Source of the DNA: Hoeflea_A sp965228435
GTDB lineage: Bacteria > Pseudomonadota > Alphaproteobacteria > Rhizobiales > Rhizobiaceae
Direction of reading: 5' to 3'
Length of the DNA stretch: 64,000 nt
NCBI GenBank assembly: GCA_965228435.1
Contig: OZ245818.1
Location: forward strand, 5,704,001-5,768,000
A program made the translations under genes and the position numbers. The notes under the pieces were generated by a model, which saw only the letters and a list, made by a program, of their open reading frames with translations, was not told the origin of the DNA and did no database searches. Position 1 is the first letter of the stretch, and the number at the start of each line of letters is the position of its first letter. Positions 26,207 to 34,793 of this stretch are shown here, in pieces.

Positions 26207-27364
26207 ATGGCCAGATTGAATTGGGGCATGATTGGTGGCGGCAAAGGCAGCCAGATCGGACCGGCACACCGCATCAGTGCGGGGCTGGATGGGCTGTACA
26301 CCTTTGCGGCCGGGGCGCTCGATGCGGATCCTGAAAGGGGCAGGGCCTATGCCGTTGAATTGGGCGTTCCGAAGGATCGCGCCTATGGCGATTGGCGCGA
26401 GATGCTGGCTGGAGAGAGCGGCCGAGATGACCGCATTGACCTGGTGACCGTCGCGACGCCGAACGCCACCCACTACGAGATTACCAAGGCATTTCTCGAA
26501 AACGGCTTTCACGTGCTGTGCGAAAAGCCGATGACCATGAACGCGCGGGAAGCCGAAGACATCGTGGCAACCGCGGAAAAGGCGGGTCGGACCTGTGCGG
26601 TGAATTACGGCTACAGCGGATATCCGATGGTGCGCCATATGCGTGCGATGGTGGGCCGCGGCGATCTCGGGTCTATCCGCCTCATCAAGGCGGAATTTTC
26701 TCACGGCTTCCACGCCGATGCCGCCGACGCCGACAACCCGCGCATTCGCTGGCGCTATGACCCGTCCCAGATCGGACCATCAGCGCAATTCGCCGACTGC
26801 GGGATTCACGCCCTTCACATGGCAAGTTTTGTTGCCGGGCAGGAGGCGGTTGAACTCTCCGCCGACTTCGTTTCAACGATAAAATCCCGGCAATTGGAAG
26901 ACGATGCGATGCTTAACGTTCGCATGGATGGGGGCGCTCATCTGCGGCTTTGGACGAGCTCGATCGCCGTCGGCCGAATGCACGGATTGACACTCCAGGT
27001 GTTCGGTGAGAAGGGCGGATTGAGCTGGGAGCAGCAATGGCCGGATCAGCTCCATTGGACCGGCGTTGGCGGCCGAACACAGATCATCGAGCGCGGGGAG
27101 CCGAATCTGTCGGCGGAGGCCGACCGGGCGACACGGGTGACCATTGGTCATGCCGAAGGCATGCCGCTTGCCTTTGCGAATATCTATGCGGATCTGGCGG
27201 AGGCAATCGCCGCCGAGAAGCAAGGTCGCGCACCGGATGCGGCAGCGATGTCCTACCCGACGGCCATCGACGGCATGCGCTCGATGGCGGCCATCGAAGC
27301 TGCCGTTGCTTCTGCTGAAAGCAACGGCTCGTGGGTTGATGCTCGGCCGCGGTCGCTAAGGTAA
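26207..27364 (+). CDS. Gfo/Idh/MocA-family oxidoreductase, second paralogue
   Basis: A 385-residue oxidoreductase with nucleotide motif MIGGGKGSQIGPAHR at residues 8-22, VATPNATHYEITKAF and CEKPMT. The long variant motif GGGxGSxIGxxHR marks a distinct branch of the family containing reductases of 3-keto sugars and scyllo-inosose-type enzymes. It follows the TIM-barrel gene by ten bases. Its stop overlaps the convergent LacI gene by nine bases. Substrate unknown; a reduction closing an oxidation/elimination/reduction cycle is a reasonable guess. Confidence 0.8.
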   Translation: MARLNWGMIGGGKGSQIGPAHRISAGLDGLYTFAAGALDADPERGRAYAVELGVPKDRAYGDWREMLAGESGRDDRIDLVTVATPNATHYEITKAFLENGFHVLCEKPMTMNAREAEDIVATAEKAGRTCAVNYGYSGYPMVRHMRAMVGRGDLGSIRLIKAEFSHGFHADAADADNPRIRWRYDPSQIGPSAQFADCGIHALHMASFVAGQEAVELSADFVSTIKSRQLEDDAMLNVRMDGGAHLRLWTSSIAVGRMHGLTLQVFGEKGGLSWEQQWPDQLHWTGVGGRTQIIERGEPNLSAEADRATRVTIGHAEGMPLAFANIYADLAEAIAAEKQGRAPDAAAMSYPTAIDGMRSMAAIEAAVASAESNGSWVDARPRSLR

Positions 27365-28354
27365 CGGTCGAAGCGAACTGCGCTCGACGATCGAACAGGG
27401 AAACAGTCTCGATTCGGGGCTGCGCATCGGTTCATCGACCATGGCGATCACCAGGTCGATCGAGCTCAAGATAATGTCTCTGGTGGGCTGGCGAATGGTC
27501 GTCAGGTCGTAGGCCGCCCATCCGGACATGGTCATGTCGTTGAAGCCGAGAAAGCCAATATCCTGCGGAATGCGGAGGCCTTTCGATCGGGCTGCATCCA
27601 TGGCGCCCATGCAGATCAGATCATCGCCGCAGAATACGGCGTCGACCGTGGTGCGTTCGAGCAACGAGCTCATGGCCCGCTTCCCGGCGAGGTAGGAGTA
27701 ATTGTCGGCAAAGGATATGTCGGCCGCCTCGACGCCGCGCTGCGCGAGGCCGCGGACAAATCCCTGAAGCCGGTCTTGCGTGGAGGTCGCCGACTTTGGG
27801 CCGCCGAGAAGGGCAACCGACTGGTAACCTCTGTCGATCAGGGTCTGCGCCGCCATTTCGCCGCAGCGCTGATTGTCGATGCCGACCACATGGGCCTCCG
27901 ATTGCACATCGAACTTCCCGAATGTGTGGATCACAGGTATCCCGGCCTTCCGAAACGCACTGGTGAAGGACGGCGGCAGCGTTGATGTTGCGACGATAAC
28001 ACCGTCGACACGGTACTGCCGGAGCATATGCAGGGACTTGAGCGGATCCGTTTCGGTCGTCAAATTGACGAGAAGCGGACGAAACCCCCGTTCCTGCAGT
28101 GCCGTCGTGTAGAGATCGAAGACTTCGAGAAAGAGCGGGTTCTGAAAATTGTTGGCTACGAGGCCAATGAGTTTTGTCCGGTTGGTCGCCAGGCTGCGGG
28201 CGATGAGGCTGGGCTGATAGCCGAGATCGCGGGCTGCTCGCTCCACCTTCTTACGCGTTTTGTCGGAAACGCTGGCGCCCTCCGTGAAGGTTCGCGAGAC
28301 AGCGGACCGGGAAACGCCGGCACGTTCTGCTACTTCTTTCAGCGTTACCGCCAA
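27356..28354 (-). CDS. LacI-family transcriptional regulator of the inositol-type regulon
   Basis: A 332-residue LacI repressor. The helix-turn-helix VTLKEVAERAGVSRSAVSRTF begins at residue 3, followed by the hinge (LGYQPSLIARSLATNRTKLIG) and a periplasmic-binding-like effector domain. I place the start at the TTG at 28354, with GGAGG six bases upstream and a typical LacI N terminus. A longer frame to 28444 would begin inside the operator. With operators at 24106 and 28433 it should control iolD, the dehydrogenase unit, the ABC transporter and itself. Its inducer is probably an inositol derivative. Confidence 0.87.
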   Translation of the reverse strand: MAVTLKEVAERAGVSRSAVSRTFTEGASVSDKTRKKVERAARDLGYQPSLIARSLATNRTKLIGLVANNFQNPLFLEVFDLYTTALQERGFRPLLVNLTTETDPLKSLHMLRQYRVDGVIVATSTLPPSFTSAFRKAGIPVIHTFGKFDVQSEAHVVGIDNQRCGEMAAQTLIDRGYQSVALLGGPKSATSTQDRLQGFVRGLAQRGVEAADISFADNYSYLAGKRAMSSLLERTTVDAVFCGDDLICMGAMDAARSKGLRIPQDIGFLGFNDMTMSGWAAYDLTTIRQPTRDIILSSIDLVIAMVDEPMRSPESRLFPCSIVERSSLRPLP

Positions 28355-28432
28355 TGGGGCCTCCGTGCGAGCAGTCCAGACGGTTCCATACACTGAACAC
28401 TGCTCGAGCTCAAAACAGAGTAATCCGATCGA

Positions 28433-28460
28433 AATATTTTGCAACCGGTTGCAAAATATT
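28433..28460. promoter_or_regulatory. LacI-family operator overlapping ABC transporter promoter
   Basis: A perfect 28-base palindrome with arms AATATTTTGCAACC and GGTTGCAAAATATT, sharing its 20-base core with the operator at 24106-24127. It lies between the regulator and the substrate-binding protein gene. A possible promoter, TTGCAA at 28449-28454 and TTTAGT at 28472-28477 with 17-base spacing, would overlap the operator, consistent with repression. Confidence 0.9.
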
Positions 28461-28538
28461 CTTGAATTTGGTTTAGTGTCTTGGGGATGACCCGGACCGG
28501 GTCGTGCCGCATGAATGACTAGCGGAGGAACTCAACAG

Positions 28539-29489
28539 ATGAAATCGTTGAAGAAGGTATTGCTGGCGTGCGCAATCACGGCTGGCACAGTGCTGGGCGT
28601 ATCGACAAGCGCGAGCGCTGAAGGCGAGCGGATTATTCTTGTCAGCCACGCACCGGATTCGGATTCGTGGTGGAATACGATCAAGAACGGCCTCGCTTTG
28701 GCTGGCCAGCAGGTCGGAGCCAATGTCGAGTATCGCAATCCGCCGACCGGCGACATTGCGGACATGGCACGCATTATCGAGCAGTCGGCAGCATCGAACC
28801 CGGACGGCATTATCACGACGCTGGCCGACCCGGACGTGTTGAACGGCCCGATTCAGAACGCCGTTGCCAAAGGTATTCCGGTGATCATCATCAACTCGGG
28901 CACGCCCGAGCAGGCCGCTGAAGTCGGCGCGCTGATGTATATCGGACAGCCAGAATACGATGCCGGACTTGCAGCGGGTATGCGCGCCAAACGTGATGGC
29001 GTCGGCTCTTTCCTGTGCGTCAACCACGTCGTTTCAAACCCGGTCGTTGGTGAGCGTTGTCGTGGCTTCGCCGATGGTCTCGGCGTCGACCTGGGCAGCT
29101 CGATGATTGACTCGGGCCAGGACCCGGCTGAAATCAAGAACAAGGTCAAGGCTTACCTGTCGGCCAACCCGGACACGGACGCCGTCCTGACGCTCGGCCC
29201 GACCTCGGCGGACCCGACGATCGAAGCCCTGAAAGAAAACGGCATGGCCGGTGACATCTATTTCGGCACGTTCGACCTGGGCACCGAAATCGTCAAAGGC
29301 ATCAAGGACGGCACGATCCAGTGGGGCATCGACCAGCAGCCCTTCCTGCAGGCCTACCTGCCGGTGATCGTTCTGGCCAACTACAAGCGCTACGGCGTTC
29401 TGCCGGGCAACAACATCAATTCCGGACCTGGTTTTGTGACCAAGGACGCTCTGGGAATGGTTGAAAAGCACGCCGGCGAATATCGCTAG
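28539..29489 (+). CDS. Sugar/inositol ABC transporter, substrate-binding protein
   Basis: A 316-residue periplasmic binding protein type I with signal peptide (residues 1 to about 28, ending SASA). Segments SHAPDSDSWWNTIKNGLALAG, NPDGIITTLADPDVL and IIINSGTPEQA fit the ribose/inositol-binding group. The ATG at 28539 has GCGGAGGAA upstream. Position inside the LacI regulon with iolBCD points to an inositol or inositol-like ligand, as for IbpA; sequence alone does not give it. Confidence 0.85.
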   Translation: MKSLKKVLLACAITAGTVLGVSTSASAEGERIILVSHAPDSDSWWNTIKNGLALAGQQVGANVEYRNPPTGDIADMARIIEQSAASNPDGIITTLADPDVLNGPIQNAVAKGIPVIIINSGTPEQAAEVGALMYIGQPEYDAGLAAGMRAKRDGVGSFLCVNHVVSNPVVGERCRGFADGLGVDLGSSMIDSGQDPAEIKNKVKAYLSANPDTDAVLTLGPTSADPTIEALKENGMAGDIYFGTFDLGTEIVKGIKDGTIQWGIDQQPFLQAYLPVIVLANYKRYGVLPGNNINSGPGFVTKDALGMVEKHAGEYR

Positions 29490-29502
29490 GCGATGGCAAA
29501 AA

Positions 29503-29557
29503 GGTCGCGGTTTCCAGGAACCGCGACCCCCATCCCGCAGGCTTGAGCCGCGGGATG
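29503..29557 (+). promoter_or_regulatory. Two tandem hairpins between binding-protein and permease genes
   Basis: Hairpin 1: arms GGTCGCGGTT (29503-29512) and AACCGCGACC (29519-29528), 6-base loop. Hairpin 2: arms CATCCCGC (29531-29538) and GCGGGATG (29550-29557). There is no T-tract, so partial termination or 3'-end protection of the binding-protein message is more likely than full termination. Confidence 0.65.
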
Positions 29558-29688
29558 ACCGGGTGAGCTGCAGGGGATGCGGCCTTACCGCGTAGTATCA
29601 GCGGCCAATTGTGTAGGGCCGCAATCGAACAGATCGGGATAAAGAGGCGTCGTCGGCTTGTGGTCGCGGCGCACAAATGGAGGCTATC

Positions 29689-30822
29689 ATGTCCCAGGCC
29701 GAGACCAAGGACGACGGGTCGGCAGGTGCCGACGAACGCGTCCGGGAAATGTCGCCGCTGCGCAAGGCGCTGGTGCGACCGGAACTCGGATCAATATGCG
29801 GGGTTATCCTCGTCTTCATCTTCTTTTTGGCAATTGCCGGCGACTCGGGAATGTTCTCGGCCGAAGGCATCATGAACTGGACAGTGGTATCAGCGCAGTT
29901 CGCGATTATTGCTGTCGGCGCGTGCCTGTTGATGATTGCCGGCGAGTTTGACCTGTCTGTGGGCTCGATGATCGGCTTCTCCGGCATCGTGATCGCGGTG
30001 TTCTCGGTGACGCTTGGTTTTCCGATGTGGATCGCCATCATCGCCGCTTTCCTGATTGCGATGTGCATCGGATGGCTGAATGGTTTTCTGGTCATCCGAA
30101 CCGGTCTGCCATCGTTCATCGTGACGCTGGCGTTTTTGTACATCCTGCGCGGTTTCACCATTTTCATCCCAATCAGCACAACCAACAAGACGATCATCGG
30201 CGGCCTCAAGGACGCGGCGGAGGGTGATTGGCTTGCGGCAGTGTTCGGCGGCAAGATCCTCAAGGGCGTGTTCGTGTGGCTGGCCGATCTCGGCCTGATC
30301 GACACCTTCGTCGCCGGTAACCGTGCGGGGGAGCCCGTCGTGGACGGGATACCGATGTTGATCGTCTGGGCGATTGCTTTGATCATTTTCGGCCACGTTT
30401 TGTTGACGCGCACTCGGTTCGGCAACTGGATCTTCGCGGCCGGAGGCGATGCACAGGCGGCCCGTTACACGGGTGTGCCGGTCAACCGTGTGAAGATCCT
30501 CATGTTCATGTTCACAGCGTTCTGCGCAACCGTGTTCGCAACCTGCCAGGTGATCGAATTCGGCTCCGCCGCGGCCGACCGCGGGCAGTTGAAGGAATTC
30601 GAGGCCATCATCTCGGTGGTGATTGGAGGAGCGCTTCTGACCGGTGGCTATGGCTCGGTGATCGGAGCGGCGCTGGGTGCGCTGATCTTCGGGGTGGTGC
30701 AGCAAGGTCTGTTTTTCGCCGGAGTGGAAAGCTCGCTCTTCCGGGTGTTCCTGGGTGTCATCTTGCTGCTGGCGGTGATCCTTAACACCTATATCCGTCG
30801 CATGATCACGGGGGAGCGGTGA
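29689..30822 (+). CDS. Sugar/inositol ABC transporter, permease
   Basis: A 377-residue BPD_transp_2-family permease with about nine membrane segments; LLMIAGEFDLSVGSMIGFSG is the family hallmark. The ATG at 29689 is preferred because GGAGG lies five bases upstream; an ATG at 29677 would put that site inside the gene. The ATPase gene follows one base after the stop. Confidence 0.88.
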   Translation: MSQAETKDDGSAGADERVREMSPLRKALVRPELGSICGVILVFIFFLAIAGDSGMFSAEGIMNWTVVSAQFAIIAVGACLLMIAGEFDLSVGSMIGFSGIVIAVFSVTLGFPMWIAIIAAFLIAMCIGWLNGFLVIRTGLPSFIVTLAFLYILRGFTIFIPISTTNKTIIGGLKDAAEGDWLAAVFGGKILKGVFVWLADLGLIDTFVAGNRAGEPVVDGIPMLIVWAIALIIFGHVLLTRTRFGNWIFAAGGDAQAARYTGVPVNRVKILMFMFTAFCATVFATCQVIEFGSAAADRGQLKEFEAIISVVIGGALLTGGYGSVIGAALGALIFGVVQQGLFFAGVESSLFRVFLGVILLLAVILNTYIRRMITGER

Positions 30823-30823
30823 C

Positions 30824-31603
30824 ATGAGCACACCACTGATCGAACTGAAAAACATCGAGAAGCACTTCGGGTCCGTGATTGCACTGAACGGTGTGTCCGT
30901 TTCGGTGAACCCTGGAGAATGCCACTGCCTGCTTGGTGACAACGGCGCCGGCAAGTCGACCTTCATCAAGACCATGGCGGGGGTCCACAAACCGACAAAG
31001 GGCCAGATCTTCATCGATGGCAAGGAAACGGTGTTCAACACCGCCCGCGATGCGATCGACGCCGGCATAGCGACCGTTTACCAGGATCTGGCGATGATCC
31101 CGTTGATGTCGGTGACCCGTAATTTCTGGATGGGTCGCGAGCCGCTTCGGCGGGTCGGACCGCTGAAATTCATCGACTTCGACAAGGCGAACGCCGTGAC
31201 GATGGAAGAGATGGGCAAGATGGGCATCCATCTGCGCGAACCGAACCAGGCCGTGGGAACACTGTCGGGCGGGGAGCGGCAAACGGTGGCCATCTCACGC
31301 GCCGTCTATTTCGGCGCCAAGGTGCTGATCCTCGACGAGCCGACCTCGGCGTTGGGCGTTCGTCAGACGTCAAACGTGTTGGCGACCATCGACAAGGTGC
31401 GCAAGGCAGGTATCGGCGTGGTTTTCATCTCGCACAACGTGCGCCACGCCATGGCTGTCGGCGACCGGTTTACGGTGCTGAATCGTGGCCAGACGCTGGG
31501 TACGGCCGTGCGCGGTGAAATCGAGGCCGACGAATTGCAGGACCTGATGGCCGGCGGCAAAGAGCTTGCAACGCTCGAAGGATCGCTTGGCGGAACCGTC
31601 TGA
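30824..31603 (+). CDS. Sugar/inositol ABC transporter, ATP-binding protein
   Basis: A 259-residue single-domain ABC ATPase: Walker A GDNGAGKST near residues 43-51, signature LSGGERQTVAISRA, Walker B VLILDEPTSAL, H-loop ISHN (Asn instead of Asp after the switch histidine). Like XylG in this window it is of FrcA type rather than the usual tandem RbsA type. It completes the transporter and ends convergent to the sulfatase-fold gene. Confidence 0.88.
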   Translation: MSTPLIELKNIEKHFGSVIALNGVSVSVNPGECHCLLGDNGAGKSTFIKTMAGVHKPTKGQIFIDGKETVFNTARDAIDAGIATVYQDLAMIPLMSVTRNFWMGREPLRRVGPLKFIDFDKANAVTMEEMGKMGIHLREPNQAVGTLSGGERQTVAISRAVYFGAKVLILDEPTSALGVRQTSNVLATIDKVRKAGIGVVFISHNVRHAMAVGDRFTVLNRGQTLGTAVRGEIEADELQDLMAGGKELATLEGSLGGTV

Positions 31604-31605
31604 CC

Positions 31606-33138
31606 TCAGAGCGGGTAGGGCGCCTTGATCAGGCCTCCCTCTGTCACTTCCGACAGCGCGAGTGTCTGGTCGAGGTGGCCGGATCGCCACGACAAGAGCT
31701 TTTCAGCCATGTCGATGCGTGTCCGCAGATAGTCCGGGTGATCGACGACATTGTCGAGTTCACCCGGATCCTTTTCGAGGTCGAACAGCACCGGCGGCAG
31801 CCCGCCAAAGTGCACATACTTGAACTCACGGCTGCGGATCACCGCCATGTTGCAGTCGGTGGAACTCAGTCCGAGTTCCTTTTCGGCGCGACCTTTGGGG
31901 ACCCCGCGGAAGTCGAACTCCCAATGGGCCTCGTGCCGCCATCCGTCGGGCTCCTTTGCGTCCAGCAGCGGCACCAGCGAGCGACCATCGAGCCCGTTCG
32001 TTGGCTCCTGCGCCATCATATCGAGCAGGGTGGGAAAGATGTCTGATGCTTCGGTAAACCGGTCCAGGCGGATACCGCGTTTCTTGCGAGATGGGTCGCG
32101 GATGATCAGTGGTATCCTGTAACTTGCGTCGAAATAGCCACCCTTGCCGAGACTCCAGTGGTCTCCCATCATTTCGCCGTGGTCCGAAGTGAGAACAATG
32201 ACGGTGTTGTCCCACTGTCCGGCTTGCCTGAGTGCTGCAAAGATCCGGCCGAGTTGAGCATCAACCTCGGTGATCATGCCATAATAGATGGCGCGCAGTG
32301 TGTTGAAATCGTTCGTGTCCCAATCGCGGATGCGACCCCTGGCGCCCGGCACGAAATCTGCCTTCTTCAGCCGTTTCAGGCGATGGGCGACATAGGGGTG
32401 TACCGCGGCCTCATGTTTATGCGATTGCGCCCTGACAAAATCCGGACCTTGGCCCGGATCGTACATGGTGTTGAACGGCTCCGGGACCACGAAGGGCGGG
32501 TGCGGGCGCAAAAACGAAACATGGGCAAACCATGATGCCCGATCGTGCTGTTCATCCAGCCAACGCAGGAAGCTGTCGGTCAGGAAAGCGGTCTCGGTCT
32601 CATCGGGTCCGAAGCACGGTGGCGCCGTCGTGACTTCGCCCGCATCCGCGCCGATGGGCAGATGGACCGTTTCTTCTTTGACATCGGTGTGGCCGCGCGA
32701 CTTGAGCCAGGAAAGCCAGGGACGGCCGTGTTCGGGCAGGAGTTCACGCACCGTGAAGCCCGGCAATACGCCTTCGTAAGTCGACAGGCGGGGATCGTTT
32801 TTGGTTGTGGTTCGCGGATCGACGGTTACATCGTTATAGCCGAACAGTGTCGGATCGTAGCCGGCGCGTCTGGCGCCACGGGCGATATTGTCGAAACGGT
32901 CGTCGAGCGGCGCGCCGTTGCGCACGACCCGATGGTTCATCTGGTAGAGGCCGGTGTAGAGGCCGGCGCGTGATGGGCCGCAGGGGGCTGCTCCTGCAAA
33001 GTGATTGAGAAACAAGGCTCCGTCGGCGGCCAGCGCATCGGTGTGTGGGGTTTGAACCACCGGGTGGCCGGCGGCACCGACGCAATCTCCGCGCCATTGA
33101 TCGGCTGAGATGAGCAGAAAGTTGGGTCGCGATTTCAT
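31606..33138 (-). CDS. Sulfatase / alkaline phosphatase superfamily hydrolase
   Basis: A 510-residue sulfatase-fold enzyme. CGPSR at residues 53-57 matches the CxPxR formylglycine site; metal ligands appear at Asp13 (SADQWRGD) and in SDHGEMMGDHWSLGKGG. No signal peptide is present. The cytoplasmic location and the HPPFVVPEPFNTMY segment recall phosphonate monoester hydrolase / phosphodiesterase members as much as true sulfatases. Start ATG at 33138; a longer frame has no family similarity. It sits divergent to a phosphodiesterase and beside the inositol transporter. Confidence 0.83.
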   Translation of the reverse strand: MKSRPNFLLISADQWRGDCVGAAGHPVVQTPHTDALAADGALFLNHFAGAAPCGPSRAGLYTGLYQMNHRVVRNGAPLDDRFDNIARGARRAGYDPTLFGYNDVTVDPRTTTKNDPRLSTYEGVLPGFTVRELLPEHGRPWLSWLKSRGHTDVKEETVHLPIGADAGEVTTAPPCFGPDETETAFLTDSFLRWLDEQHDRASWFAHVSFLRPHPPFVVPEPFNTMYDPGQGPDFVRAQSHKHEAAVHPYVAHRLKRLKKADFVPGARGRIRDWDTNDFNTLRAIYYGMITEVDAQLGRIFAALRQAGQWDNTVIVLTSDHGEMMGDHWSLGKGGYFDASYRIPLIIRDPSRKKRGIRLDRFTEASDIFPTLLDMMAQEPTNGLDGRSLVPLLDAKEPDGWRHEAHWEFDFRGVPKGRAEKELGLSSTDCNMAVIRSREFKYVHFGGLPPVLFDLEKDPGELDNVVDHPDYLRTRIDMAEKLLSWRSGHLDQTLALSEVTEGGLIKAPYPL

Positions 33139-33253
33139 ATCGATCCGATTTGATTTTTGAATTGCAAAATTTTTGGGAATCACACGCTTTTGTCATCGTC
33201 ATGCAACAGCATAACGACAGTCTTGTCAGTGCCGGACAAGAGATGAGGGCCCC

Positions 33254-34096
33254 ATGAAGCTGGTTCATATTTCGGATATTCACATCAATTCAAGCCTGAT
33301 TCTCGAGGCCGACCCTGTCGAGAATTTCGCCAAATGCCTGGCCCATGTGGAGTCCTACCACTTGGATGCCGACCGGGTGGTGATCACCGGAGACCTCACC
33401 CATCACGGAGAGCTCGAACATTATCGGACCTTGAAGCAAATGCTCGAAGAGAGCCGGCTGAGCGGCCTGCTGGTGCCACGCCTGCTGATCGGCAACCACG
33501 ATGACCGCGGAAACTTCTGCGACGTGTTCGATGACACATCGTGCGACGACAACGGTTTCGTACAATGGACCGAGCAGACGCCTGTTGGCCTTTTCGTCTA
33601 TATGGACACGAACGAACCGGGGACCCATGAAGGCCACTACTGCGAGAAACGCCGCGCCTGGCTGAAGCAGACCCTCGACGATGCCCGTGAAAAGTCGCTG
33701 CCGGTCTGGATCTTCATGCACCACAGCCCGATCAAGGTTCACGTTGCCTGTGCCGACATCATCGGCATCGTTCAAGAAGCAGAGCTGCGGTCAATTTTGT
33801 CGGATAATTCCGACATCATACGCCACATCTTCTTTGGGCATTGTCACTTCACACTCAGCGGTTCAGTGGACGGAATTCCCTATTCAGCACCACGGTCGAC
33901 AAACCACCCGAGCTGGCCCGAGTTTTCCGGCGATGCAGAAGTGATGGGCTATGGCGGCATCGATCCCAATTACAGCGTCTGTTTCCTGTCGGAAAGCGGC
34001 GTCGTGGTGCATTCGATCGACTTTCTGCAGGAAGATCGGGTGAACTGGCAACGGCTTGGCGGTGACGGATGGTTCAACGAGGCGCTGGCCGGATAG
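33254..34096 (+). CDS. Metallophosphoesterase, GpdQ/CpdA-like phosphodiesterase
   Basis: A 280-residue class III cyclic-nucleotide/glycerophosphodiester phosphodiesterase. The binuclear metal motifs are complete: SDIHIN (Asp8, His10), GDLTHHGE, GNHDDR, MHHSP and GHCHF. GpdQ relatives cleave glycerophosphodiesters; CpdA relatives cleave cAMP. Pairing with a sulfatase-fold hydrolase next to inositol transport and catabolism suggests scavenging of a phosphodiester such as glycerophosphoinositol, an inference only. A GATGAGGG ribosome-binding site precedes the ATG. Confidence 0.82.
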   Translation: MKLVHISDIHINSSLILEADPVENFAKCLAHVESYHLDADRVVITGDLTHHGELEHYRTLKQMLEESRLSGLLVPRLLIGNHDDRGNFCDVFDDTSCDDNGFVQWTEQTPVGLFVYMDTNEPGTHEGHYCEKRRAWLKQTLDDAREKSLPVWIFMHHSPIKVHVACADIIGIVQEAELRSILSDNSDIIRHIFFGHCHFTLSGSVDGIPYSAPRSTNHPSWPEFSGDAEVMGYGGIDPNYSVCFLSESGVVVHSIDFLQEDRVNWQRLGGDGWFNEALAG

Positions 34097-34143
34097 AATA
34101 ACCATTGCTTGAATTTTGAGCACCCGGCGCGATCGCACATATC

Positions 34144-34166
34144 TTGTGCATTTGTGCATTGCACAA
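34144..34166. promoter_or_regulatory. Repeated TTGTGCA motif upstream of nasT
   Basis: TTGTGCA occurs at 34144-34150 and 34152-34158, and its inverse TGCACAA at 34160-34166, giving a 15-base near-palindrome next to a direct repeat. It ends three bases before the nasT start. It could be a protein site or small leader hairpin; no known consensus is claimed. Confidence 0.35.
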
Positions 34167-34169
34167 TAA

Positions 34170-34784
34170 ATGCCTCTGTGCGACAACCCGCTCATGGGTC
34201 CGAAACCGCTCTCCGTACTGGTCATTGACGAAGACAATGTGCGAGCCGCGATTATCGAGGCGGGCTTGCGAGAGGCCGGCCATGAGCAGGTCACGGTGTT
34301 TAACGATGTCAACGGCGTTGCTCGCTGCATCGCTGAAGTCGAACCGGACGTGATCGTCATCGATCTGGAAAACCCAAATCGAGACAGGCTGGAGAACATT
34401 TTTCAGTTGTCGCGTGCGGTGCAAAGGCCGATTGCCCTGTTTGTCGGGCATTCCGACCGAGCGTCAATGGAAGCGGCTATTGACGCGGGCGTGTCGGCCT
34501 ATGTGGTCGACGGCCTTCGTCAGGAACGGGTCAAGCCGATCCTCGACATGGCGATCAGTCGCTTCAATGCCTATTCGCGGCTGGCCAGGGAGCTGGAAGA
34601 AGCTCGAACCGAACTGCAGGATCGGAAACTCGTCGATCGCGCCAAGGGGATCCTGATGCGCACGAAGGGTCTCTCAGAGGACGAGGCTTACCGGTTGCTG
34701 CGATCGACCGCGATGAACCAGAATCGAAGGATCAGCGATATTTGCCAGAGCCTGGTAACGGCGGCTGGCCTGCTCGAGGATTGA
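34170..34784 (+). CDS. nasT: NasT, ANTAR-domain antitermination regulator
   Basis: A 204-residue regulator: receiver-like domain (LSVLVIDEDNVRAAIIEAGL, VIVIDLEN) then a C-terminal ANTAR RNA-binding domain (RKLVDRAKGILMRTKGLSEDEAYRLLRSTAM). NasT binds a two-hairpin leader in nitrate-assimilation mRNA and prevents termination; NasS holds it inactive without nitrate or nitrite. The cognate leader is visible upstream of nrtA. Start could be ATG 34170 or ATG 34194; neither has a strong ribosome-binding site. Confidence 0.9.
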   Translation: MPLCDNPLMGPKPLSVLVIDEDNVRAAIIEAGLREAGHEQVTVFNDVNGVARCIAEVEPDVIVIDLENPNRDRLENIFQLSRAVQRPIALFVGHSDRASMEAAIDAGVSAYVVDGLRQERVKPILDMAISRFNAYSRLARELEEARTELQDRKLVDRAKGILMRTKGLSEDEAYRLLRSTAMNQNRRISDICQSLVTAAGLLED

Positions 34785-34793
34785 GAGGACAGA

